Assembly (NCBI GenBank): GCA_003864495.1
Contig: ML133437.1
Location: forward strand, 1,984,001 to 2,048,000
DNA length: 64,000 nt
Direction of reading: 5' to 3'
Source: Nemopilema nomurai
Lineage: Eukaryota > Cnidaria > Scyphozoa > Rhizostomeae > Rhizostomatidae
Position numbers and translations under genes: made by a program. This document shows positions 12,301 through 22,544 of this stretch, in pieces. Every line of letters begins with the position of its first letter. The stretch's first letter is position 1. The notes beneath the pieces were generated by a model, which was not told the DNA's origin, did not search any database, and saw only the letters and a list, made by a program, of their open reading frames with translations.

Positions 12301-15300
12301 ACCTACCACAGTTTTGCATGACTTTCTGGCTGCTTGATGTGGCCTGAACTGGATTGCTTGGCGAAACCAAGAGCCTTATGAGCTGGAGGCAAAGAGAATC
12401 GAAGGTTGATCATCAATATAGCACCGCAGAATGAATGGTGACTGAGCAGACCACTAGTTGCACTTTTACTGATGGGAAGACAACAAGGTGCTCTTAAGAA
12501 GGCCAAATAATATAAAATCGTTAGTTATTAAGACTTTTGATATTTAGCCTTCTAGATTTTTTGGAATCTTCTGAATCTCTAGCCAAGTTGCAATCACTAA
12601 AAATTTTACTGTAAAGCTTGCGACGACTTTCCTTGAAAGCTACTTCAACTCTAATATTTTCTGATTAAAGCTTTCCTGATCGATCACCTCTTCCAAATTT
12701 TGGTGAAAAAACCTCTTCAAGTACACATAAATCAAGAAATGGAAATATGAACACTGTATTGTTGTATAGCATTTGAGCATTAACAGATACCGTACCTGGA
12801 GCATCAGCAGCACGTTGTTGACTTTCGGTTCTGACCATACTCTGTCTTCTGCAATACAGACAATCATAAAAACAATCAAGCATTCACCACAATAGTTAAT
12901 GAAGATTATGGTACTTTTGATAAACAACTGAAATTCGAAGTCAGTTCATTTGAAGGGATTATCAGCAAAGCATCCAAGACGGTCCTTGACAAATGTTATA
13001 TCGGTCTTGAAGTTGCCTTACTTATTTTCCAATGCTTTGGAAACATTAGTGCTCAATGCATTGTGCAAAACTGATTCAAAACGAAACTATTTTAGCATAA
13101 TCATAGATGAATCATTAGACGATATTATAAACGATGAATACCTGATGGCTCTCCAAAATCGAAGAAATGTATCAATTTTTGGATATAGCTGGAAAATGAA
13201 TTAAAGATTTACGAGCAAAAGATTTACTTAAAAGAGAACCTATACCGTAATTTGAGGGATCCCTTTTCAGAGTACAAAAAGGGTACAGCAAAAAAGTTAT
13301 CATTTTAAATAGTACTGTAGTCACTAGCAAAGCTTCTGGCAGGCTTACATTTTTATAAAAATAGTATCAAACTACATTCACAGAGTTCAAAAGACAAACG
13401 ATAACACAGTCAAATAAGCATATGCAGCAACGACAAGGTGACAAAGGCAACAAAAACGGTCTTTTACCTTCCTTCCCTGAAGAAGTTCTGATTAGAGACG
13501 TTTGATTTGATAAGGTTGTGCATTAAGATGAGACAGTCCTCCGTGACAACCCCTAGAGAGAAAAATAAAACCCAGTTCAGTTTCTTTGAAGTACTAAGCT
13601 GCAAACCAATAAAATATGAATCGTGAAATTTGAAACAATGTGCAAAGAAATGTGCAAGAACATTGAGTAAAAGGCCTTGGCTTGCAAAGATCTTACTTCA
13701 CGCTACTTGTTTCGTTCTAAATATGGATATATGCCAATGCCGAGATTCTGATACCAAATATAATACTACATTTCATGGAGAGAATACTATTGTGAGTGTC
13801 TTTTCCAAGTTCCATTCAGCCGGTCTTTGCCGGGAAGACTGGGAAATACTGTCAACGCGTTAATCACTTACCCCCGTCACTGAATCCTTCGTCAGAAATT
13901 ACTTCAAAAAGTCTGTCAAATGCGTTTTCGAATGCAACAATTTTCTGTCAGTGAAGAAAAAAGTGAGTTTAAATTCTAACTTTTAGCGGTTACCATAACA
14001 CTTAACACGGGTGGGTGATGAAAAAGACACACCAGTATCGCATAATAATATCAGTATGCATATCAAACATGAACACAATATCGAATAACTAAGTATCAAA
14101 GTAAATTAACCTTAATGCTGCCTTACGGAGTTTCCAATCATTGTTCAAATATAAAAATTACATTCTCTCATGCCAGTAAGAGATGCTGCGGATTCGACAA
14201 ACTTTGTTTTCTTGAAACAACACACCACAACTAACGTAAAAATGCAAGAAACGGAAAGGTCGTAACCTGAATGGCAGCGTTGCCTCTTGTTAGCTGGATC
14301 AGAAGCAGTAGGCCCTGCAAAAAAAGAGCTGGGTGGTCAGCACTGATTGCGCAAAAACAGATCAAAGCCTTGAATAAACTTTGCGACAGGACGGTGACTG
14401 GTCTAGCTTAGAATGTGGAAAACTCGCTTTTGCCTAAGCCACTTTTCGGACCAAGAGTTCCTCGAGATACGGTTTCAGAAAATTTTCTACAATGTGTGTG
14501 AAAAAAACAGTTAATGAAAAGTTAGTATATTGTATATAAAGAAGAAAAAAGGAGTTAACTGACTACATAACAATGTTATTGATGAGTACCAAAGAGCTAT
14601 AATCCTGGAAATTTCCCTAAATCAGTCAACTAGTCGACTGGCAATGTTTGGATTGTTACTCTAGCCCTGAAGATTTATTTAGTTAAATGTTTCGCTATTC
14701 TCATAAACCAACAACAATTTGTCTGCCAACACTTTGAATATGTTAGTTGCTAAATTCAATTATTTTTTCACCCCATGTAGAACGGCAAAAAAAATTTTTT
14801 GTCTTTAAACATGTTGCATCGACTGTGAAAATTGCTTCAAAATCCTGGTGAATCCAAACGATGTAAAATTATTGCAAAATGGACTCACATCATTACGAAT
14901 GACTTCTCTGTTGTCTGCTAGAAGATCCATTAGCCTAGAAACACCTAAATGAGAAATGCATTGTAAAATACCCAAGATGGACAAACAGTCAAAAAAATTT
15001 CAAAACAAAATGCAGAATGCAGATAATAGTTTTAATACTTAGTAATGACAAAATCTATGCTGCTTTGAAATTAACATTTAACACTATGCACTGATTATCA
15101 TGACAGACCTTTACATGCAAGCGAATAAATAATTACCCATCAAACTCTTATTCTAAATCATCTAATAAATAGCACATTGATTACTAGATTTTCTCATGTT
15201 ACAATTTTAATGAGATGTTAAAGGAGAGAAGTGAGAGTTGAAGGGCCGCACTCTGTCTATATGCTCACATTTTTATTCGTCTAACTGCCTAGATAACAAC

Positions 15301-18122
15301 TTACCTAAAGGGCTGACAAGAATTGCTTGCTGAATTTGGTTTCCTTGATTTTTTAGTAATACTGTCAACAACTTGACAGTGGGCCATCTAACTCTGAAAT
15401 CATACTCCTGAAATACAAAGTATAAATGTATAAAAGAATTGCAATGGAGAATTGCAATCTATAACCTTTGTCTATGACCTTTGTCCTTTAAATGTGACCT
15501 TAGTGTGCAGTGCAAGGACTCTGATCAAGGCAACTGAGTACACCTATTTTGTTCTAATGTTGAATGAGAGATATCTAGAGCCCTCTGAATTTTGGAATGC
15601 AAATGACCTTTGTCTTTTGGAGAGTTCAGTGCACTCTTGAATATACTTGTCTTGTACCAATTAAACAAAAGTGAATTGACTCTTCAAAATGCTGCAAATT
15701 TATCTATATATATTTCTTCTCTGTTAAGGATATACAGAAAATGGTAGTCCTCTTTTCTGTAATTGTGGTCCTCTATCTATCAAACAAATCCAAACAAATC
15801 TGATAAAGACCTTGGAATGCAACAAAAATTAAATGCTACATAAGAAAATCCCTGCAAAAAGTAGAAACCTAAAAAGCAATATCTTACTTCCAAAAGCTCT
15901 AGCAGACTTGAAATATTTTCCTGCTTTTTGAGAAATATTTCAGAAAACTGCTTTGAAAGTTCATTGTCAACTTTTTGGTTCTCTGGATCTGCTATGCTGA
16001 GGTCAGCACTCATTATGCTAACTAGGGTCTCAAGAGCCAGGCCTGTTATCTCTTGGTCAGCCCTAAAATAAACAAAATTTTCGATTTTATATAATCATTA
16101 ATCATATATATATATATATAATCATAAGGCAAATGCTGACAGAGGGAAAATTCTTTCCACAAGGGTGCTACCCAATTGTATCGAACCACTCTTGGTCGGA
16201 ATCAAACTCCAGCTTGCTGCTTCAAAAACCAATATATATATGTATTAAAAATAGTGACATGTAAACAATATATGAACCTACTTCAAGATCAGAAAAAGAT
16301 TAAGACATCACCTGCATTGATTCTTGGCAAAACAACCAAAAATCAAGGTGGTCATTTCAAGGAATAATTCAAGAGATTTTTCCAAGTTATGTGCTCTTTA
16401 TTTTTCTTGATAAGCTTTGCCATGAGGAAATGAAACAATACTTGGGGTGACTTTGTATGGAGATATCATTGTCTGATTGAAGAGCTTCTAGCAAATTCTC
16501 CCAAACAACTTCTCACTAAATAAGTCAGTAAAATTTCTAGCAATGTTCTGAAATTGTCTTACTAAACTAAGCACACAAACCTGTCATGTTGTAATACATG
16601 AACTAATATGTCCATTGACCTTGTCCCAACATCTAGTTTGAATTTCTTAAGAGAAATTACCAGTGAAAAATACATAGACATAAAATCAAGGCTTCAAGAT
16701 ATAAGATCAAATATCAAACCAATTTTACATTTCATCTACAGCTAACTTTGAGTCAGCTTATTTAAGATTCTGTAAACTGGTGATAGAAATCATTGTTAGC
16801 TTAAGAATAACCATGATAAATGAAATGAGACATTCAAAGGAATATTTTTCTTTGGAGTTAAAGAGGTGTTTAAAATTTTTAGTATAAAGTGTCTTAACCA
16901 AGCTTCTTCATACCTTTGATAAAGATTTGAGAGCTCTAACTGCACCTCGTCTGTCATCTAATAAAGTTGCGGAGGCAACCCTGTCACATAGTCGATCAAT
17001 CTGCAACCAAAATGTGACAAAAATCTATTTAGTAAGAAGTCATAAATCAGCCAAATCATAAATTGAAGGGGGGACTGTCAACTCAAAGGACTTGGCAACT
17101 CAAAACAAGGATTCACATTCACCATATAGTTTCTGACTTTTCTTGTTTGTAAAAAAAACTTCAGATATCATAACATCAAATAATTACATGAATATTGTAT
17201 TTTGGTCAGTATTTAAAATTCTTGCATATCATATGGACTTCAACAAAAAACACTGAAAGCTCTTGTACTAGCTGTAGGCCCATGAAGATGCAGAGCTTTC
17301 GCTATATTTTCATAAAATTGAAATTGCTAATTGAATACAATGATGATATTGGATACAACTAAGAATTAGAAAAAAAAGGAATGTTTAACAAAGAATGAAA
17401 TATCAACAGTAATTCTTGTACATGACAATGCATATTTCAAACTGGTAGCAGACATTTTTGTTTTATCACAGAGACTTCACACTTGGGATACATTGCATTC
17501 AGATGTTATTGTGTAATATATGCAAGAAAAATCATGGTTTCCAGCCTCCCAGTCGCCACATTAGGCCAGAAAATTAAAAAGACAACTAAACCAAAGAAGA
17601 TAAAATTTATAGTGCACTACTAGTCTGCAACGTTCGCTGGGCGCATTTCAAAACCTGGTGCTTGATATATTACCACAAACATCCATTTTACGTGAACTGG
17701 TAAATTGAGACGAAATATAAATCGAGATTTTGAACATTTAGACCAAACCATAAACGGTTTCAATGAAGCTTGCTTAAGTTATAAGTTTCATGGGCCTGAA
17801 TCATTTAAGAGTCTGATTATAAAAAAGATACATTTCCACCAAATAAATTTAGTCGTCAATTGTAGGCCGAAGTGGTTATTTACCGGGTTATACTAAACAT
17901 CAGTCAATTACTTCCATGAACTTTTCAGTTTGGAAAAAACCACCAAGCCACAAAGGCTATAAAAATTCCTAGTATAGAAAATATCATACAAAGAGCAAAG
18001 ATTCACTCTGATGATATATGGCCCTTTCAGCGCACACTTACAGTTTCGATGCCTTGAGCTTGGCTGTCTGTGTTTTCCTGGCTGCCAACAACTGACTTGA
18101 GACCAGCTCTTAAAAAATCCAT
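3309..18122 (-). CDS. USO1: General vesicular transport factor p115 (30 exons)
   Basis: A golgin that tethers COPI/ER-Golgi vesicles, working with Rab1, GM130 and SNAREs. Exons in transcription order: 18042-18122, 16914-17000, 16581-16645, 15888-16062, 15305-15407, 14889-14944, 14267-14314, 13872-13944, 13468-13552, 13142-13188, 12796-12848, 12307-12382, 12023-12087, 11404-11504, 10773-10857, 10177-10246, 9200-9245, 8804-8913, 8348-8397, 7677-7790, 7172-7368, 6743-6854, 6460-6529, 5940-6070, 5671-5730, 5407-5476, 5149-5258, 4494-4781, 3942-4085, 3309-3518. All junctions are GT-AG and in phase; the sum is 2982 nt, 993 aa (vertebrate p115 is about 960). Start MDFLRAGLKS. Armadillo head, residues about 1-640, with family hallmarks KIVAFENAF, EYDFRVRWPTVKLL, MSMVNEKQPFALRCAVLYCF and PVSLLQQCTNILSQ. 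Coiled-coil tail about 655-925, then an acidic Asp/Glu C-terminus. The least certain boundaries are 7368 and 4781. The head has extra residues before the conserved EGLSALLIG segment. Confidence 0.96.
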
Positions 18123-18470
18123 CTTTGATTTTCAATATTTCCAGAAGATAAAGGATAAATCTTTCTTTTTATGAAATTTTTAATTTGATACCCTAGGCAG
18201 TTACTTGCCCATATGCCAGCAGAATGAAAACATTATTAATAAACGGCGCATGCGCCTACGTGGCATGAATTGCAGAAACCTCTTTCTGGTCCTTAACTTA
18301 AAACATAAGCGAGGCAGTTTTAGTTTTACCGAAATGGCGGAATGAACGCAGAGAACTTGAACATTTGGGAAGTTCGATTGTCAATAAGCCCATTTGAAAA
18401 AAAGATTGATAAAAGATAGGTTAAAGAGGAGGGCTCGATCATCGTGAAGTTGGTTGGATTGGGTAGAATC
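18123..18470. promoter_or_regulatory. Divergent promoter of USO1 and MED16
   Basis: 348 bp separate the USO1 start codon (-) from the MED16 start codon (+). The interval has a palindromic GCGCATGCGC at 18246-18255, which matches the NRF1 core site, and AAATGGCGG at about 18333-18341, which matches a YY1 site in the orientation typical of TATA-less start regions. I see no convincing TATA box. Both motifs are known from bidirectional housekeeping promoters; their use here is inferred from position. Confidence 0.55.
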
Positions 18471-20951
18471 ATGCGCAAGCTTTTCAAAGTAGAGTGGGAT
18501 CCAAAAGATTCCGGTTTGCATTTGAAATGGCAGAGTGGGAAGCCTCTGTGTGCATGGTCAACGCGGAATCTAGTTGCGTTTACAACTGGCCATGTTGAAT
18601 CCGTCGAATCAATGTCATGGCGTGCGACAATTTTTGTACACATTCTGTGTCCAGAATATCCCTGGGAAGTTTATCACGTGAAAGTAGACGTTAAGGATGT
18701 GATTGAGCACTTGCTCTGGGACCGCAGCAGCACAAGACTTATTGTCATTGATAGCACGGGAAGCTGCAAGTTGTTTGGAATGCAGAAGAACTTCATCAAT
18801 TGCTGGGAGGCCATGCATGAAGTGTGCCTTGACAGCAAGATTGTTTGTGCCTCTTGGCTTGATCCTGGCTCAAAGCATATATTTGATGCAAAAGCAGGAC
18901 ATGCCAATTTACTGGAGAAGTTTTCAAAGCGTGCCATCAAGTCCACTCTTGCTGACATTGCCGGCCTAAGCAGAGACGGCTTTATAGCAGTGACAGAAAC
19001 TGGAATTGCCAATGTTGTATTGCTCGAGAAAGGAACCAAGATCCTTAAGGCTCAAAAAGCAAAGCTGTTTGCTAACAGATGCAGAATTCTGCTTGGGGAT
19101 ATCAAATTCAAAGAAGATGGCAGAGTGCATGTTGTATTGGCAACTGACAAAAGGGTGGTTGAGTTTTTTGTCTTGTCTCTGAGGCTAGTCAGCATGAAAG
19201 TTGAGATTTCAGTTGAAATATCACCCTGCATTATTCCACATGTAATTTCTGATGAAGAATATATGACATATCATATCTCATGTATCAAGTTCAGCAACGA
19301 AGCAAACACTGACAGAGTTCTGGTCAGCACTGAGAGTGGCTCAGTGTCTTGCCTGAAGCTCTTTGAACTCAAGATAGAAAAAGCAACATTGCAACCAGTC
19401 TTGCAAAGGATGGGACAGAATCCCAAAGTTATCAATGCCAAAGAGTGGATGTGCTCTAAGTCTGTTACACTACCAGGACACATATCCTGCATGTCACTCA
19501 CAAGAATGGTAAGCACTGTTCAATCAACCAGTGACGTCCCCTTGTTCCCATCAATGCTATTTGCTAACAAAGAAGGTGAGCTGTACACCATTAGCTCCAA
19601 TCTGTCAGATGCAAGCAATCCAGCCTTTTTATTTAAAGAGGAGAGCATAATGTGTCTCACATATTCTCCATGCGATACTTGTGTGTTGGCAATAACTGAT
19701 GGTGGTAATGTGGCCATGTTTCAGGCTGTTTCGTTTGACGCAGTTGCAGATAGAGTAGCAGTGAAAACATGTGTGAATCTCTTTGAGTATTGCCTGGTCA
19801 CTGGTATATCATCATGGGATGTTGTGGTTGTTGCAGCAGGGCTTGGAGACAGGTGTTTGGACCAATGTTCTCAAGTACTGAGAAGCAACCTGCTTGGTCA
19901 GCCGTCAATGACACAAGAAAGAATGTCAGCCTTATATTCCCAAGTTCAAGCAGACATTTACAGAAGTCTTGATGGGCTTTACTTTGGCACAATTGAAAGC
20001 TACAATTTTTTAATGCTGAAGTCTATCTATTGCTTCTTTCACTCCACAGTCAACTTGCAGTCTGCTGAGCGAGATGCACAGCTTCTTGTAAAGATCAAGT
20101 CTCTGTGTAATAGACAACTAGATGTTGATTTAACAAAGATAATCCAGGTACTTGAGGTGAAAGATCTACAACCAAATGCGACATTGATTTCCTCTTTGCA
20201 GCATCAGATTCAGTGGGTTGCAAGCTACTCCATGCATGTCTGCAGACTGGTTCTGACTTCAATGAAAAAATCAAACTTCAGGCAAATCTTTTCCATGTTA
20301 AGCGTTCAAGGTTTGAAAATTCTAAGAGAGCTTCTTGCACTGATTTACATTTGGGGACAATCTTGTCCAGGATGGCAACCTCATTTTATAGAACAAAGTA
20401 GTCCTTCCGATATCATAAACCATATATTCAAGTTTTTATCAAAGATGTGTTTAAAACTAATGCAAAATGACATCAGCAAAGATGGTTTTAGTGAAGATGA
20501 TGTTCCAATGAAGGCCCATCCAGTCATGTACCAAGTGTCTCCATTATATGATCCAAAATGTGGAACAATAAGTCAATGCAAATATCTGGACTATGATTAC
20601 TACTCATTTCTACCAGAAGCAGAAACAGTTTCAAGTGCCAAGAAGTTGTCATTCCCTCACCCAATGGAACAAGGAAATATTTCCATTTTGGATAAAGATT
20701 TTCTCTTTGATGCCCTAAATCTGGTAAAGACGTCAGTTATGAAGGGGGAGACACTAAAGCAATGCATTCAATGCTCTTGTTTAACACTCAGCATTACTGA
20801 TCCTAGCAGAACTCTGCAAAATGCTTGGAAGGAGCAGTGGACTGATGCCTGCTTTTGTGGTGGTTTCTGGAGAGCCCTTGACGTTGACAAAGAAATGGAT
20901 GATATACAGTCCAAGGAAACAACTTCCTCTGTAGCTTCAAAGTCTTCATAA
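18471..20951 (+). CDS. MED16: Mediator complex subunit 16, intronless
   Basis: Tail-module subunit of Mediator, which relays activator signals to RNA polymerase II in the nucleus. One uninterrupted frame of 826 codons; human MED16 is about 877 aa. The frame extends upstream to 18420 but the first ATG is at 18471 (MRKLFKVEWD). The N-terminal half is WD40/beta-propeller-like, with segments such as HLLWDRSSTRL and a PLCAWSTRNLVAFT motif near the start that aligns with CAWSCRNLIAFT in vertebrates. The middle has FEYCLVTGISSWD, as in MED16 (LEYCMVTG). The C-terminus has a Cys cluster (CIQCSC, near residue 765) followed by WKEQWTDACFCGGFWRAL, the family's terminal signature. An AATAAA lies at 21087-21092, about 140 bases past the stop. 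The absence of introns contrasts with neighbouring genes and suggests a retrocopy or wholesale intron loss. Confidence 0.93.
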   Translation: MRKLFKVEWDPKDSGLHLKWQSGKPLCAWSTRNLVAFTTGHVESVESMSWRATIFVHILCPEYPWEVYHVKVDVKDVIEHLLWDRSSTRLIVIDSTGSCKLFGMQKNFINCWEAMHEVCLDSKIVCASWLDPGSKHIFDAKAGHANLLEKFSKRAIKSTLADIAGLSRDGFIAVTETGIANVVLLEKGTKILKAQKAKLFANRCRILLGDIKFKEDGRVHVVLATDKRVVEFFVLSLRLVSMKVEISVEISPCIIPHVISDEEYMTYHISCIKFSNEANTDRVLVSTESGSVSCLKLFELKIEKATLQPVLQRMGQNPKVINAKEWMCSKSVTLPGHISCMSLTRMVSTVQSTSDVPLFPSMLFANKEGELYTISSNLSDASNPAFLFKEESIMCLTYSPCDTCVLAITDGGNVAMFQAVSFDAVADRVAVKTCVNLFEYCLVTGISSWDVVVVAAGLGDRCLDQCSQVLRSNLLGQPSMTQERMSALYSQVQADIYRSLDGLYFGTIESYNFLMLKSIYCFFHSTVNLQSAERDAQLLVKIKSLCNRQLDVDLTKIIQVLEVKDLQPNATLISSLQHQIQWVASYSMHVCRLVLTSMKKSNFRQIFSMLSVQGLKILRELLALIYIWGQSCPGWQPHFIEQSSPSDIINHIFKFLSKMCLKLMQNDISKDGFSEDDVPMKAHPVMYQVSPLYDPKCGTISQCKYLDYDYYSFLPEAETVSSAKKLSFPHPMEQGNISILDKDFLFDALNLVKTSVMKGETLKQCIQCSCLTLSITDPSRTLQNAWKEQWTDACFCGGFWRALDVDKEMDDIQSKETTSSVASKSS

Positions 20952-21086
20952 ACTTGCTTTCAAAGAACTGTAGCAATGCCAATTATCTTTTGGCCTCCAA
21001 GTCTCTTATCCTTTGAACTATTTTTAAGGCATTTTAGAAAGACTTGACCTTTGAAGGGTGAAATTGTAATATTGTCAGAAGGCTAA

Positions 21087-21092
21087 AATAAA
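21087..21092 (+). terminator. Polyadenylation signal AATAAA of MED16
   Basis: A canonical AATAAA hexamer on the coding strand, 136 bases after the MED16 stop codon, in an AT-rich 3' region. Assignment is by position. Confidence 0.6.
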
Positions 21093-22544
21093 AAGTGACA
21101 AAAACTGAAGACTTCTTTTCATCACATGTTTCATTCTGACAAAGGCGTTTACCGTAATAGCAACTTTAACAAGTAGTATTCCTTCCATCTAAATTAAATA
21201 CTTGCAAATTGGTAAATGACAATGACCAAAATTCCTCAGCTCCCCTACATTTTTGCTGAAGTTAAGAATTTAAATTTTAATCAAATCCCCCTTCACCATA
21301 ATTTTAATTTGTGTCTCGTGTTGTCAACTAGTTTGTAGTTTAGATGCTTTTGTATGCACTGAAAGCTTCCAAATCTATTGAGTTGACCACTTATATCCTG
21401 TATGAAGTACGGTTAGCAATAGGGACATTTCTGGTGTGAATCTCTGTTGCCTGATTGTACTGATGCTGCGAGACATGCAAGCAAATGGATAATGTTGTCT
21501 TTTTTTGCCGCAGCACAGTCAGAGAAAAATCTTTAGAATAGGAACGGATTCAAAGCTCATATCTAGAATAGCCCTATTGTTAAGGCAGTTGAGAAGTCAA
21601 CAAAAAATCATTTTATTGTGGGCGGTTTAATAGCTTCGATACCCTTGAAGTAATTAATCCTTTGCAGCATCAATGAAAATACTGAAAGTCGTTGCTACGA
21701 TTCTTTATAGAAACCATAAAAGATGCCATCCCACTAGAGGCATTATGACTAGACGGGACACTGGGAGATTTGCGGCTGGACTGCTGACGAGTAACATGAA
21801 AACCGAAGGAAAATATTGAAAAAATACATTATTCTGTAAAACAACATCTCTTCTGTAAACTAGCTCGATCTAGATGACCCACTAGAATGAGGCTTGAGCT
21901 TGAGCGATCTGATTGAAGGGCCTATGTTTTCGAAAATGCCGCAAATTTCGGAATTAGCCCTTGAATACACATTAATTAGACATTTGTTTTATGCCAGCAT
22001 GTTTAGAGAGCCTGTCCAAGAAGGCGCTTATGAAAGCAGGGCCAGGGTGGCTAATCTAAAGTCACCCCTTTTCTTTCCCAGCGTCTGTCAAAATAATATT
22101 AGCACCTATCAATGTCAATAATCAGTGTTTTTTCAAATTATTAGCCCTCTATTGTTGCGTTATTAGCATTTAAGCTATTTTACCAGACTCCTCCGCCTGC
22201 ACTAGTTGAGAACGTGCCCCTTTTATGCCCCTTCTAGTAGCTACAACGCCCCTGCAGCTCACCCCAGAGCTTATTTAGGTTGAAATTGAGCACACCTCAA
22301 CTAGACGTTTGATTCGCATTAGAAGTCGTTTGACTCGACGTTTGACTCACAGTCTCTATTTATCATTCACAATGTTATAGATTCTTGTAATCGCTTCGCC
22401 AAGGGCCCATCAAGTTATGCATTCCCCAAGTTTCGTTTAGAAATACAATACTGAATAACGCACATCTCCTTTCTTTCTAAGTTCGAGAAAACTGCTGTGG
22501 AAGGGACATGTCACAGTATATTTCAACATCACCGCTCAAGGCTA
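21093..22544. other. Intergenic region between MED16 and the inverted duplication
   Basis: About 1.45 kb without a supportable gene. Short open frames are present (for example near 21894-22121) but they lack recognisable domains or splice context. The right edge is where homology with the mirrored sequence near 28483 stops. Confidence 0.5.

Noticed and set aside
12950..13204. Plus-strand frame with YFSIIIDES, reminiscent of hAT-type transposases (FSIIIDET).
   Set aside because: The match is a few residues only, and the frame runs antisense over USO1 exon 10 (13142-13188). No other transposase motif is present.
16104..16120. (AT)n run in a USO1 intron, and a similar one near 49340 close to RPL7.
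   Set aside because: Ordinary microsatellites without further structure.
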